Source: Paraburkholderia agricolaris
GTDB taxonomy: Bacteria; Pseudomonadota; Gammaproteobacteria; Burkholderiales; Burkholderiaceae
Assembly (NCBI RefSeq): GCF_009455635.1
Contig: NZ_QPER01000002.1
Location: 682,001 to 746,000, forward strand
Direction of reading: 5' to 3'
Length of the DNA: 64,000 nt
A model generated the notes under the pieces. It saw nothing but the letters and a program-made list of their open reading frames with translations. It was not told the DNA's origin and made no database searches. Position numbers and translations under genes: made by a program. Of this stretch, positions 8,543-17,752 are shown one piece after another (position 1 is the stretch's first letter; the number at the start of each line of letters is the position of its first letter).

Positions 8543-9517
8543 TCAAAGATGGCGGAGAAACTCAATCAATGCCGCGTTGACGAAATCCGGCGCCTCCTGT
8601 TGCAGCCAATGCCCTGCTCGCGGAACGATTCGCGAGGCCGACAGCCTGGGCACGATCTGGGTCATGCCGTCGATAATTTCGTGCATGCCCGGCATTGCCA
8701 GACCGGTGTCTCGCTCTCCGACAAGGTACAGGGCGGGAACCTCGACGAGCAGGCCCTCGAAAGCCGATTGCACTTCCCAGTTGCGATCGAGGTTGCGGTA
8801 GTAGTTCAATCCACCGCGAAAGCCAGAAATGCTGAATCCTTGTACAAACTTGTCGAGGTCGGTGGGTGTGAGCCACGCGGGCAACAAAGGTGGATCAATC
8901 AGAGCGTCAAGGAGTCCACCACTGCGCGGCACAAGTCCGAATGGATTGGGCGTATTCGCATCGCGGGCCCCGACGTCGCCTGATGCGGAGTAATAGATCT
9001 TGCGCAATGTCGTGGCAACGTCACGCTCAAGTTCGGCTTCGGCCAAACCAGGTTCGGAAAAGTAATGCGTATAGAACCTCGTCTGGTCGGTCTGCGGAAA
9101 AAGCCGGCTCGGGGTCATCGGCGCGCGGCCCATCATCGGCACCCCAAGCGCAACGACAGCGCGAAAGCGGTCAGGCCGAAGCAACGCGGCTTGCCAGGCA
9201 ATGGTTGCCCCCCAATCGTTTCCCACAACAACTGCGTCGCGTTCTCCGAGAATGTCAACGAGTGCCACCAGGTCACCGACAACGTCTAACGTCGTGTACT
9301 GTCCGATTGCCGTTGGGCATTCGCTTGATCCGTAGCCACGCAGATCCGGTGCTATTGCGTGGAAGCCGGCGTGCGCAAGTGCCGCCAGTTGATGGCGCCA
9401 GGCATGCGAGGTCTCAGGAAAGCCGTGACAAAGGAGCACCAACGGGCCATCGCCCTGTTCAGCGACATGCAGGCGAATTCCGTTGGCTTCAACAAAGGTT
9501 TGGCGGTATGCGGTCAT
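8543..9517 (-). CDS. Alpha/beta hydrolase, epoxide-hydrolase-like
   Basis: A 324-residue alpha/beta-hydrolase. It has the HGFPETSHAW oxyanion-hole motif (residues 31-40), typical of soluble epoxide hydrolases and haloalkane dehalogenase relatives. The nucleophile elbow is GNDWGA with D101 rather than Ser, which points to an epoxide hydrolase or dehalogenase mechanism. The catalytic His lies in AGHWLQQEAPD near the C-terminus. The ATG at 9517 aligns with the family N-terminus; a longer start at 9547 adds ten unconserved residues. It is divergent from the Rrf2-type regulator starting 82 bases away, which may control it. The substrate is unknown. Confidence 0.87.
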   Translation of the reverse strand: MTAYRQTFVEANGIRLHVAEQGDGPLVLLCHGFPETSHAWRHQLAALAHAGFHAIAPDLRGYGSSECPTAIGQYTTLDVVGDLVALVDILGERDAVVVGNDWGATIAWQAALLRPDRFRAVVALGVPMMGRAPMTPSRLFPQTDQTRFYTHYFSEPGLAEAELERDVATTLRKIYYSASGDVGARDANTPNPFGLVPRSGGLLDALIDPPLLPAWLTPTDLDKFVQGFSISGFRGGLNYYRNLDRNWEVQSAFEGLLVEVPALYLVGERDTGLAMPGMHEIIDGMTQIVPRLSASRIVPRAGHWLQQEAPDFVNAALIEFLRHL

Positions 9518-9599
9518 GGTTGCTCTGGCAGAGATGTATGCACACAAGAATCCCGAGATAGCGTAACATCAAAAGTTGCGCATTACCAAGCTTCCGAAT

Positions 9600-10037
9600 A
9601 TGCAACGCGATACCCGATTGGCTCGACTTCTGCACGTCCTCATCCACATGCATCTTCGAGGAGGCGCGACTACCTCAGAGACGATTGCGCTGATGCTGCA
9701 TACGAACCCCGTCTTTGTCCGCCGAACGATGGCTGCGCTACGCGAAGCGGGGTACGTAAAGTCGACTGGTGGTCCAGGCGGAGGCTGGGCGCTTGCCTGT
9801 GACCTCAACGATCTTACGGTGAGAGATGTCTACGAGGCCATTGGACATACCGCGCCGTTTGTGATCTGCCTGGCCGACGACAATCACACTTGTCCGGTGG
9901 AAGCGGCGGTAAATCGCCACATCAATGAGGTGTTGGGTTCAGTGGAAAATACGTTACTTCAATTGCTTGGTGACAAGCGGCTCTCCGAGATCGCGCACGA
10001 CGTGACGTCGTCAAAGTCGCGCAAAAAGACTAGTTAA
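9600..10037 (+). CDS. Rrf2-family transcriptional regulator
   Basis: A 145-residue winged-helix regulator of the Rrf2 family. The N-terminal HTH is RLARLLHVLIHM … TTSETIALMLHTNPVFVRRTMAALREAGYV, and the wing is GGPGGGWALA. Two cysteines (C90 and C98 in VICLADDNHTCPVE) occupy the region where IscR/NsrR proteins carry Fe-S ligands; only two are present, so a complete cluster site is not evident. A TTG eight codons upstream is an alternative start. The hydrolase gene diverges from the same short intergenic region, the usual arrangement for a local regulator. Confidence 0.85.
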   Translation: MQRDTRLARLLHVLIHMHLRGGATTSETIALMLHTNPVFVRRTMAALREAGYVKSTGGPGGGWALACDLNDLTVRDVYEAIGHTAPFVICLADDNHTCPVEAAVNRHINEVLGSVENTLLQLLGDKRLSEIAHDVTSSKSRKKTS

Positions 10038-10270
10038 TCTCGCGGAGCAACGGAGTGGGTGGCAATGGGTGCAAGCATCAAGGGTCTGGCCGATAGCGAT
10101 TTGCGGCACGAACGTGTGGGAGCTTCCGACCCGTTGCTGCCAGCCGTACGGTCGGCAGATCAAGGGCCGCTGCCAGAGACGTTCGGTCATCCACGCCGAC
10201 GTATCGGAGACAGCAGTTCGGTCAAAGCGGACCAGGTCCTCCGCCCGGAGGGCATGAGTCCGGTCCCTTT
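10038..10270. other. Intergenic region with repeat-like fragment
   Basis: No gene is supported. The segment CTTCCGACCCGTTGCTGCC resembles CTTCCGACCCGAAGCTGCC at about 4846-4864, next to repeat B copy 1. A further short dispersed fragment may therefore be present. Confidence 0.35.
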
Positions 10271-11056
10271 TCATCCCTTGCCGAGGGGTGGCCGACTGGG
10301 GAATCCCGCCATATTGCTCAACTGAGCCAGCTCATTCGCTGCCCCGCGCAGCAGTACCGAGTACTCGTGAATCTTCTCGGCAGTCAGCCGCACCCGCAGA
10401 CCGGCCAAGCTGATAACGCCGACGCAGCGCGAACCACTTATTACAGGCACCGCCATCGCTGACATGCGCGGGGCAAACACCTCGTCGATCATCGCGTAAC
10501 CACGTATGCGAGCAGCGTGCAGGAATCCCAGCAGCGCTTTGATTGTCGTCGGCGCATTGGGTCCGAACTCATTTGGCGGTCCGAAGCCCTGCTTCAAAAC
10601 CAGTGCGATCGCCTGTTCGTCGGTCATCGTCATCAGCCACGCGTGCCCGGTCGACGTGCATGAAAGTCGCGCGGCCTGGCCCATGTCGGGGTCGTAGCGG
10701 AAGCCGATGCGATGCCCGTCCGCCTTACCCACCCAGATAATCGCTTCACCGTCCACCAGCGACAGCCGCGCCAGTTCACCGGTTTGCGCGGCGACGCGCT
10801 CGATGATCGGCTGGGCGATATCCGCGATGCCCGTGAGGCTCAGGAATTCGAGTCCGTTCGACGTCATGCGCATGGTCAGGATGTACCGGCTGTGATCGGT
10901 CAGTTGACGGACATACCCGCTTTCAACAAGTTCGGCGAGCAGACGGTGGCACGTGCTGCGCGGCAGGGACAAGGCATCCGCAATGGCTACGAGGCCAACG
11001 CCTTCGCCTTGCGACGCCAGCAGATCGAGAATTCTCAGACCGTTTTTGAGTGACAT
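10271..11056 (-). CDS. IclR-family transcriptional regulator
   Basis: A 261-residue IclR-type regulator, the normal length when started at ATG 11056. An N-terminal winged helix (about 1-62, NGLRILDLLASQGEGVGLVAIADALSLPRSTCHRLLAEL) is followed by the effector-binding domain (about 75-245, with GEAIIWVGKADGH, RLSCTSTGHAWL and AVPVISGSRCVGVISLAG). It is divergent from the MHS transporter/dehydroquinase operon, with starts 128 bases apart. In such arrangements IclR proteins usually control the facing catabolic or transport operon in response to its substrate. The ligand here is unknown. Confidence 0.9.
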   Translation of the reverse strand: MSLKNGLRILDLLASQGEGVGLVAIADALSLPRSTCHRLLAELVESGYVRQLTDHSRYILTMRMTSNGLEFLSLTGIADIAQPIIERVAAQTGELARLSLVDGEAIIWVGKADGHRIGFRYDPDMGQAARLSCTSTGHAWLMTMTDEQAIALVLKQGFGPPNEFGPNAPTTIKALLGFLHAARIRGYAMIDEVFAPRMSAMAVPVISGSRCVGVISLAGLRVRLTAEKIHEYSVLLRGAANELAQLSNMAGFPSRPPLGKG

Positions 11057-11184
11057 TTCCCGTCTATTTTCGCAGTGTGAAATGCAGTTCCGGCGCGGAA
11101 CGGCCCGTCTTTGCAGCGCAAACAATAGCACTGGTTCGTCGCCAGAAACGAACGTTTCAACATATCGGGAATTCAGGAGACAAC

Positions 11185-12528
11185 ATGTTATTTTTCGCTG
11201 ATTCAGATCTTGCCGCACAAGAACAGTCCGCGCAGGCTCACTTGATGGCGCGCCGGGCGGTGGCAGGCGCAACCGTCGGTACAGCGCTCGAATGGTTCGA
11301 CTTCGCACTGTATGGCGTGGTCGCAGCCACGATCTTTCCAAAGCTATTTTTTCCGTCGCTGGACCCGACCGCCTCGCTGCTCGCGTCGCTGGCTAGCTTC
11401 TGGGCCGGGCTGGCCGCACGCCCGCTTGGCGCGGTGATCTGCGGGATGCTCGGTGACCGTTGGGGACGCCGCAAACTGATGCTGATCACCGTTTCGGTGA
11501 TGGGTGCGTCATCGTTCCTGATGGGGTTGCTGCCCACCTACCAGCAGGTTGGCATCCTCGCGCCGACGTTGCTGGTGTCGCTGCGCATCATTCAGGGTTT
11601 TGCGCTCGGCGGCGAATCGACGGGCGCGCAACTGATGGCGGTGGAGCATGCGTCTGCTAACCGCCGTGGTTGGTATTCGGGGCTGCTTGGCATTTGCTCG
11701 CCACTCAGTCAGATTCTCGCCAATTTCTCGCTCTTTACTTTGGCCGCACTGCTTTCGTCGGAGGACTTCGATTCTTGGGGATGGCGAATCCCATTCCTCG
11801 CAAGCTTTGTGCTGGTGCTGCTGGGCATTTACATCCGCAGGAAGGTTAGCGAGACACCGGCATTCGAGGCGCTCAAGCAGACTGGCGCTCCCACACGCGC
11901 CGCCAATCCACTCGGTACAGTCTTCAAATATCACTGGCGCACCGCGCTTCGCCTGACGCTGTTCTTCTGCGGCCCGGCCGCGCTGTTTTATCTGATCGTC
12001 GTTTTCTCGCTCAGCTACCTGACGAAACACCTCGGCGTACCCAAGCAGACGGGCTTCATGCTGCTAATGGTTGCGAATGTCTGTGCCATCGTGGGGGCGC
12101 TGGCGGGCGGCTATCTGAGCGATCGGATCGGACGCAAACGTGCGCTGATGATCGGCTCGTTCTGCACGTTGATCTGCTGCCTGATCTACTTCCCGATTCT
12201 CAACCAGAACTCAATCGCCATGACCATGGCCGTGATGGGCGCATTCCTCGGTTTCACACAGTTCCAGAGTGGCATCCAGCCGGTCTGGTTCGCTGAGTCC
12301 TTTCCGACCGAGGCGCGCTACACGGGGTCCGCACTGTCGTACTCGGGAGCCAACCTGCTCACCGGCGGCCCGATGCCGATCGTCGCCGTGGCGCTGCTCA
12401 ATGCCTTTAACGGTTCTCCATGGGCCATCGTAGCGGTTTGCGGCTCGCTGAACCTGATCTCCTTCCTGATGATCGCAATATCCCGTGAAACCAAAGGCAC
12501 GTCCCTGGAATGTTCTTCTACACATTGA
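11185..12528 (+). CDS. MHS-family MFS transporter
   Basis: A 447-residue twelve-helix major facilitator of the metabolite:H+ symporter (MHS) group. The start ATG 11185 has a strong AGGAGA site; upstream in-frame codons overlap the promoter region and are not used. Landmarks are GTALEWFDFALYGVVA (TM1), GDRWGRRKLM in the first cytoplasmic loop, RIIQGFALGGESTGAQ (TM4 region) and GGYLSDRIGRKRAL in the central repeat. MHS members import organic acids and related solutes such as shikimate, alpha-ketoglutarate or proline betaine. The downstream dehydroquinase-like gene starts four bases after the stop, suggesting a quinate/shikimate-like cyclic acid as substrate, which is inference only. Confidence 0.9.
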   Translation: MLFFADSDLAAQEQSAQAHLMARRAVAGATVGTALEWFDFALYGVVAATIFPKLFFPSLDPTASLLASLASFWAGLAARPLGAVICGMLGDRWGRRKLMLITVSVMGASSFLMGLLPTYQQVGILAPTLLVSLRIIQGFALGGESTGAQLMAVEHASANRRGWYSGLLGICSPLSQILANFSLFTLAALLSSEDFDSWGWRIPFLASFVLVLLGIYIRRKVSETPAFEALKQTGAPTRAANPLGTVFKYHWRTALRLTLFFCGPAALFYLIVVFSLSYLTKHLGVPKQTGFMLLMVANVCAIVGALAGGYLSDRIGRKRALMIGSFCTLICCLIYFPILNQNSIAMTMAVMGAFLGFTQFQSGIQPVWFAESFPTEARYTGSALSYSGANLLTGGPMPIVAVALLNAFNGSPWAIVAVCGSLNLISFLMIAISRETKGTSLECSSTH

Positions 12529-12532
12529 CACC

Positions 12533-12979
12533 ATGACTCGCAAACTCTACATCCTCAATGGCTCCAATCTGAACATGCTGGGCGCAAGGGAGCCGCACAT
12601 TTACGGCACCACCACGCTCAAGGACATCGAAGAGAACTGCCTGACGCTGGCCGACACGCTCAAGTTCGACTGCGTATTCCGTCAGACCAACAGCGAAAGC
12701 GAGCTGATCGACTGGATCCAGGAAGCGTTCCTGCAGGACGCAGCGCTGATCATCAATCCCGCCGGTTTTTCGTTCGGCCGGATTCCGGTGCTCGACGCAG
12801 TCAAGCTCGTCCGCCGGCCGGTAGTGGAATTGCATATCACCAACATCCACCGGCGTTCCGAAGAATATCGCCACTCGACGATCTCGGTGGCAGCCACAGC
12901 GGTGATCTGCGGAGCTGGTGCGAACGGATATTTGCTAGCGATACGTGCGATTGACGATCTGTGGGGCAACCAGACTTGA
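12533..12979 (+). CDS. Type II 3-dehydroquinate dehydratase-like protein (divergent)
   Basis: A 148-residue AroQ-family protein. By my alignment to the Mycobacterium tuberculosis enzyme (from memory) the numbering coincides. N12, R19 and catalytic Y24 are present in NLNMLGAREPHIYG. N75, D88, E99 and H101 are also present. The substrate-contact H81 (normally in a THTS-like stretch) is replaced by Phe in INPAGFSFGRIP. Type II enzymes interconvert 3-dehydroquinate and 3-dehydroshikimate in biosynthesis or quinate catabolism. The gene follows the transporter by four bases, so it is probably a catabolic paralogue under the divergent IclR protein rather than the housekeeping aroQ. The changed site suggests altered substrate or activity. 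Confidence 0.85.
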   Translation: MTRKLYILNGSNLNMLGAREPHIYGTTTLKDIEENCLTLADTLKFDCVFRQTNSESELIDWIQEAFLQDAALIINPAGFSFGRIPVLDAVKLVRRPVVELHITNIHRRSEEYRHSTISVAATAVICGAGANGYLLAIRAIDDLWGNQT

Positions 12980-13108
12980 GCCTGCCTGCCACTTTATAAA
13001 CCATGCAGGCTCCGCGACGGAGCCCGCGTCGGCCGACATGTGCGTGTCGGGCATCGGGCAGGATTCCGAGCGGACCAGCTGTTCGAGTGACCATTGCATG
13101 CCTTTGGC
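12980..13108. other. Intergenic region downstream of dehydroquinase
   Basis: Together with the repeat that follows, this is a gap of almost 400 bases between convergent genes. No gene or clear terminator hairpin was identified. Confidence 0.35.
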
Positions 13109-13205
13109 GAGTGGCCGAAACTGGCCGGTCGAGGACCGACGATGCCGTCGGGCCCGCACCGCCTGTCGCCCGACGCGCGGACGGCAGTCTTCGACCCGTT
13201 CCGGT
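13109..13205 (-). repeat. Dispersed repeat A, copy 1 (minus orientation)
   Basis: Read on the minus strand this segment contains GGGTCGAAGACTGCCGTCCG, then GGGCGACAGGCGGTGCGG, CGGCATCGTCGGT and CTCGACCGGCCA. The same series occurs on the plus strand at 20931-21031 with few differences. Both copies are intergenic. I recall similar intergenic repeats from Burkholderiales genomes, but did not verify this. Confidence 0.85.
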
Positions 13206-13373
13206 CCTTCAACTGGTGTTCGCGAATGCCACAACTGTGATGGAAAGCAGTCGGTCTGAGTCAATCGGGCGGGGGGACGCAACTCGATATCGCGGATTCG
13301 ACACCGCTCCATCCTTGCCCTCGGGGAACTTTTCGAGAATGGCGATCGGTTCCTGGACTGACGCCTAGTCACT

Positions 13374-14807
13374 TCAGCGAGACACGAAGTCGAGGCTCCG
13401 TCGATTGGTCTTCGGACCAAACACGCCGATGGTAATCATCACGACAATCATGACGGCCGTGATCAGGGCGAAGACGCCGGACGTGCCAAAACTGCGAAGC
13501 GTGAAAGCGATAAAGAAGCCGGAGAACATCGCGGACAACCGCGACAGGGAATAGACGAAGCCCACTGCGCGAGCTCTGATGCGGGTGGGGTAGAGTTCGG
13601 CCTGATACGCATGATAGCCCGCCGACAGCAGCGTATTGCAGAGCGTCAGCAGCACGCCGAGCGCGATCAGAAAAACACCGGACTGCACGACCGCACACAT
13701 CCCACCGAACAGTGCAACGCCCGCTGCCGACAAGACAATCAAAGTCTTGCGTTCTATCCGGTCCGCAATGGCGAGTCCAATCAGCGGCCCGATAGGATTG
13801 GCGAATGCGATGATGAACGAGTACAGCAGGCTATGGGTTACCGTGATGCCTTTGGCCACTAGCAATGTCGGCACCCATGAAGCGAAACCATAGAAGCCGA
13901 TCGACTGGATCAGGTGAAACGTCAGCAGGACAAGCGTTCTTCTAAGGTATGGCGGCTGCCAGATCTCGCTGAAACGCGCCGGTTTCTGCACGGATTCGAT
14001 GTGCGCACCAGACTCATTTCCACTGTCCTTCACCGGTATGCCAATTTTCGCTTCGAGCGCATCGAGAATCTGTCCGGCCTCCGCAAGCCTCCCGTGCTGC
14101 GCGAGCCAACGGGGACTTTCCGGAACCCGACGACGAATCGCCCAGACGGCGATAGCGCCCAACGCACCGAGTCCAGCGGTCAAACGCCAGCTCGCGATGC
14201 CGCCGACAGGATGCTGTTCGAACCACCACGCGAAAAACGCGACCGAGGGAACTGCCGTGTACTGCACGAGGTGGACGAACGCAAATGCCCTTCCACGAAA
14301 GTGCGCCGGGACCAGCTCACTTACATAGGTATCGATCACGACTAGCTCCACACCGACGCCGATTCCCGCGATGAGTCGCCAGATGTTGATCGCCTGGGCG
14401 GAATCCTGAAACGCCATGACAAGCGTCGCTACCGAATACCATAGCAACGAAGCTGTAAATACGGTCCTGCGCCCGAACCGATCGGCAAGACCGGTCAACA
14501 GAAATGTGCCGATGAACAAACCTGCAAATGATGCCGCCACGAACGCGCCCAGCCCGCTGAAACCGAAAAACGACGCTGTAGTCACCGAATACATTCCGCT
14601 CTTGACCAGACCTGGTCCGACGTATGCCGTCATGAAAAGGTCGTAAAACTCGAACCAACCTCCGATCGATACCAACAGCACCAGCATCCACACGGGCCGC
14701 GTGGCAGGAAGCTGATCGAGACGTCGGCTGATCCCCGAAGCGGATTCGGACGTGTGACCAGGCGTCACCTGTGCCTCCGTCACTGTCTGAGACGATATTG
14801 CATACAT
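13374..14807 (-). CDS. MFS transporter, sugar/organic-acid type
   Basis: A 477-residue twelve-helix major facilitator. The ATG at 14807 is preceded by AGGAGG at seven bases, which settles the start. Family marks are GLADRFGRRTVF in the loop between TM2 and TM3, RLIAGIGVGVELVVIDTYVSEL, RGRAFAFVHL, the central GLAIADRIERKTLI repeat and a late ELYPTRIRARAVGF. These belong to the sugar-porter-like/benzoate-type branch of MFS. Its position 122 bases downstream of the amidase, same strand, suggests uptake of an amide or its hydrolysis product. Substrate not determined. Confidence 0.88.
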   Translation of the reverse strand: MYAISSQTVTEAQVTPGHTSESASGISRRLDQLPATRPVWMLVLLVSIGGWFEFYDLFMTAYVGPGLVKSGMYSVTTASFFGFSGLGAFVAASFAGLFIGTFLLTGLADRFGRRTVFTASLLWYSVATLVMAFQDSAQAINIWRLIAGIGVGVELVVIDTYVSELVPAHFRGRAFAFVHLVQYTAVPSVAFFAWWFEQHPVGGIASWRLTAGLGALGAIAVWAIRRRVPESPRWLAQHGRLAEAGQILDALEAKIGIPVKDSGNESGAHIESVQKPARFSEIWQPPYLRRTLVLLTFHLIQSIGFYGFASWVPTLLVAKGITVTHSLLYSFIIAFANPIGPLIGLAIADRIERKTLIVLSAAGVALFGGMCAVVQSGVFLIALGVLLTLCNTLLSAGYHAYQAELYPTRIRARAVGFVYSLSRLSAMFSGFFIAFTLRSFGTSGVFALITAVMIVVMITIGVFGPKTNRRSLDFVSR

Positions 14808-14929
14808 CAATGCTCCTCCTGGCGCTTTGACAGCGCGCCGCTTATAGGGTGATCGTCACCCGGATTTGGTTTTGTAATTGCAGTCTCGCAAACACGGCGA
14901 TGCGTCGAGCCGAGTTCTGCTTTAAAAAT

Positions 14930-16255
14930 TCATCGGATGACGCATGAAGCCATGCGCGATTCGCTGCTTATCGTTGCGCCTTGATCTCGACGAAGGCTTT
15001 CGACCCAACTGCCCCAACCAAGTAGTTCAGCGTCTCCGTTCCACTTGCCTACCAACTGAATACCGAGAGGCAAACCATGACGGGACCGCCCAAAGGGAAT
15101 ATGCAGACATGGCCATCCGAGCACCGACCAGACTACGTTGAATGCAGAGGACCCCGTAGCCGCAAGTCCCAGCGGCGCTTCACCGGGCACGCTAGGAGCG
15201 AGAATCAGATCGGCGTCGCCGAAGTGGAAATTCCATGTATCTCTTAGCGAGGACTGAACGTCCTTCATCCCACGATATTGGCTGCGTGAGATCGCAAGAC
15301 CCTGCCGAACACAAGCCAGCAATACCTCACTGAGCCCGCTGCGTACTACTCTCGCGACTGACGCCAGGCTGCGTGCGAACTCGTACTGCATGATGGTTCG
15401 ATGTGCTTCCACCAGCAGCGCGAATTCCCGTGGAAAGGCAATCTGCATACAGGTTGCGCCGTGATCTACCAGCGCACGTTCGGCCATCGCGAGTACCTCT
15501 CTCGCGTCTGCATCCAGAGCATGCAGCGAGGTGCCGTACATCACTGCGACTCGCGGACGTCTCGCCGGCGATTGCAACACGCGCTCGTCGGACAGCAGCA
15601 CGTCAGCAATGGCACCAATATCGCTGACCGACGTTCCGTACCATCCGACCACATCCAGCGATTCGCACGACACCTTCATGCCGTCTCGCGGTACAGCACC
15701 GAATGAAGGTTTGAAACCCGCCACGCCGCAGAACGCCGCGGGCCGGATTATGGAACCGCCTGTCTGCGTGCCGATAGTCACGGGTACCATGCCGGCAGCA
15801 ACCGCTGCAGCCGAGCCGCTAGAAGAGCCACCCGGCGTGCGCCGGAGGTCGTGGGGATTACGCGTCGGTCCCGGGTGTTTATAGGCAAATTCGGCTGTGA
15901 CGGTCTTACCGATCGGCACTGCTCCTGCGGCACGCAACATGCCCACGCATGCAGCATCAAACTCTTCGGCGCGACGCGCGAAAAGCTGTGCGCCGTACGC
16001 GGTTGGCATGCCGGCAACATGAAGCACGTCCTTGACGCCGATAGGCACGCCGGCGAGCGGTGCTGCTGTATCTACTGCACTTGCTGCTTCGATTGTGTCC
16101 GCACGTGGTGCGATGCAAGCCCACGCACGTATTTGCGAATCCAGCGCTTCGATTGACGCCAACGATCGGCGAACAAAGTAGTCTTTCGGTCTCTCTTTTC
16201 GTCGAACCTGCCCGGCGATCTCGCGCACGCCTAATTGTCGGATTTCACCTTCCAT
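14930..16255 (-). CDS. Amidase-signature family hydrolase
   Basis: A 441-residue amidase-signature enzyme. The full Ser-cisSer-Lys triad is visible: K75 in GVPIGVKDV, S144 in TPGGSSSGSAAA and the nucleophile S168 in TQTGGSIIRPAAF; the 24-residue spacing between the two serines is canonical. It hydrolyses a carbon-nitrogen bond in an amide or carbamate. It is not obviously GatA, because it is shorter, stands alone without gatB/C and lies beside a transporter. It is divergent from a LysR regulator (starts 100 bases apart) and upstream of an MFS gene, consistent with regulated catabolism of an amide. Confidence 0.88.
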   Translation of the reverse strand: MEGEIRQLGVREIAGQVRRKERPKDYFVRRSLASIEALDSQIRAWACIAPRADTIEAASAVDTAAPLAGVPIGVKDVLHVAGMPTAYGAQLFARRAEEFDAACVGMLRAAGAVPIGKTVTAEFAYKHPGPTRNPHDLRRTPGGSSSGSAAAVAAGMVPVTIGTQTGGSIIRPAAFCGVAGFKPSFGAVPRDGMKVSCESLDVVGWYGTSVSDIGAIADVLLSDERVLQSPARRPRVAVMYGTSLHALDADAREVLAMAERALVDHGATCMQIAFPREFALLVEAHRTIMQYEFARSLASVARVVRSGLSEVLLACVRQGLAISRSQYRGMKDVQSSLRDTWNFHFGDADLILAPSVPGEAPLGLAATGSSAFNVVWSVLGWPCLHIPFGRSRHGLPLGIQLVGKWNGDAELLGWGSWVESLRRDQGATISSESRMASCVIR

Positions 16256-16354
16256 CTTTCCGTTCCTGGGTTATCTCGCACCACCTCTTGTGATGCTGTC
16301 CCGAAGCGTATATAACGGATTATTCATAGTCCAATTCATAATTAACAGACATTT
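16256..16354. promoter_or_regulatory. Divergent amidase/LysR promoter region
   Basis: This 99-base AT-rich interval separates two divergent genes. It contains two direct copies of ATTCAT, eight bases apart (ATTCATAGTCCAATTCATAA), the kind of spaced T-N11-A arrangement bound by LysR proteins. No binding site can be proved by eye. Confidence 0.45.
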
Positions 16355-17296
16355 ATGTCGAAATCTGAATTAATGGCGGCCAGCGTCGACGCGAAACTGG
16401 TCGCGACATTCTGCGTAGCGGCCGAGGAATTGCATTTCGCGAGGGCGGCAGAGCGCCTTTTCATGAGCCAGCCGGCGCTGAGCCACCAGATCAGACGGCT
16501 CGAAGAAACGGTCGATGCGGAGTTGTTCACCCGCACCACGCGTTCGGTCCAACTGACACCGGCGGGCGTCGTGATGCTCGAGCATGCGCGGGAGCTTCTG
16601 AGGGACATGGAGCGCATGGTGCGCCGTGTCAGGCAGGCGGCACGCGGAGAAACGGGTAGGCTATCGGTCGGGCTGACACCTACGGCAGCGTGTTCTCCGC
16701 TCGCGGAGGCGCTACATCAGTACCGGCTGGCGAACCCAGGAATTGAACTGGACCTGCATGAACTGAACTCCATCGAGATGCAGAGTGCGCTGAGACTGAG
16801 AACGATCGACGTCGCGCTTATGCGGCCCACCGCAGTGGACGCAGACATGCGCGTCGAAGTGATCTATCGTGAGCCGATGTATGTGGCGATGCGATCTGAT
16901 CACCCGTTGACGACAAAATCCAGTGTCGATCTGGCAGAGCTCGCTAGCTATCCACTCGTCGGATACCGAGCCGATGCGTCGCCCTACTTCCGGAATCTCA
17001 TTCACTCGGCCTTCTCGATTGCCCGCGTAGTCCCTTCTTTTCTCCAGGATAGCGTATTACCGACGTTACTAACGCTAGTCGAAGCAGGCGTCGGCCTTGG
17101 CGTCGTGCCGGAGTCGGTCATCAGCGCGCGCGGCGGCAATCTGGTCTATCGCAAGTTGCCCAAGCGCGAAGAATTGACTGCAAAGATAGTAGTGACTGAA
17201 TGCCAGGCGCAGCCGAATCCCGCAGCACGACCATTCATCATTTCCATTGCAAATCCGCCACCACAAACCGATATCAAGGAAGAGCCCACGAGTTGA
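16355..17296 (+). CDS. LysR-family transcriptional regulator
   Basis: A 313-residue LysR regulator. The HTH occupies about residues 15-75 (TFCVAAEELHFARAAERLFMSQPALSHQIRRLEE, then LFTRTTRSVQLTPAG). The C-terminal co-inducer domain runs from about 100, with the usual GLTPTAAC opening and a late GVGLGVVPES. It is divergent from the amidase and MFS genes, which it most likely controls. Nothing in the sequence identifies the inducer. Confidence 0.9.
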   Translation: MSKSELMAASVDAKLVATFCVAAEELHFARAAERLFMSQPALSHQIRRLEETVDAELFTRTTRSVQLTPAGVVMLEHARELLRDMERMVRRVRQAARGETGRLSVGLTPTAACSPLAEALHQYRLANPGIELDLHELNSIEMQSALRLRTIDVALMRPTAVDADMRVEVIYREPMYVAMRSDHPLTTKSSVDLAELASYPLVGYRADASPYFRNLIHSAFSIARVVPSFLQDSVLPTLLTLVEAGVGLGVVPESVISARGGNLVYRKLPKREELTAKIVVTECQAQPNPAARPFIISIANPPPQTDIKEEPTS

Positions 17297-17752
17297 ATAA
17301 TCAGGCGTTATGACGACCTCAACGAATGTCCAGTATCGTGGACCGCAGAGTTGGGACTTTGCGTGTGTCTCCGTCGACGGGCTCAGGTCGACATCCCGCT
17401 ACATCGAGTCCACTCTCCACACACCCATCGCTAAGGTTGCGCCGATAAGAACGACCGCTTCAGGTTGGTCTTCGGCCACTCGCGCCGCCTTTGTCGAGCG
17501 TCCCGTCCTGGCCGAACCCGGAAGTTCGGCCCGCGCTCGTCAGTCGCCTGCCAACCTCGACGCGCACTTCGCTTGTCGACCCGTCTCGGTCATCCAGACA
17601 CGATTCATCTCCGTCCGCTTTCGAAGCATCTACGGTCGAAGGTCGCAAAGTGTGCGACGACAGTTGGCGGCCTTTGAAACCAATTCTTTGACGGTGCCCA
17701 TGGCGAAACCGGCAAAGGGCTTGGCGCCTCCTCTTCGCCGGTGATCGAGGCC
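17297..17752. other. Intergenic gap, no supported gene
   Basis: About 455 bases. A plus-strand open frame of 144 codons spans it but shows no ribosome site, domain or convincing codon pattern. Parts (for example GACGGGTCGAC read on minus) resemble degraded dispersed repeats. I see no RNA gene. Confidence 0.4.

Noticed and set aside
17310..17744. A 144-codon plus-strand frame in the gap after the LysR gene
   Set aside because: No ribosome site, no domain, Arg/Ser-rich composition, and overlap with degraded repeat-like DNA.
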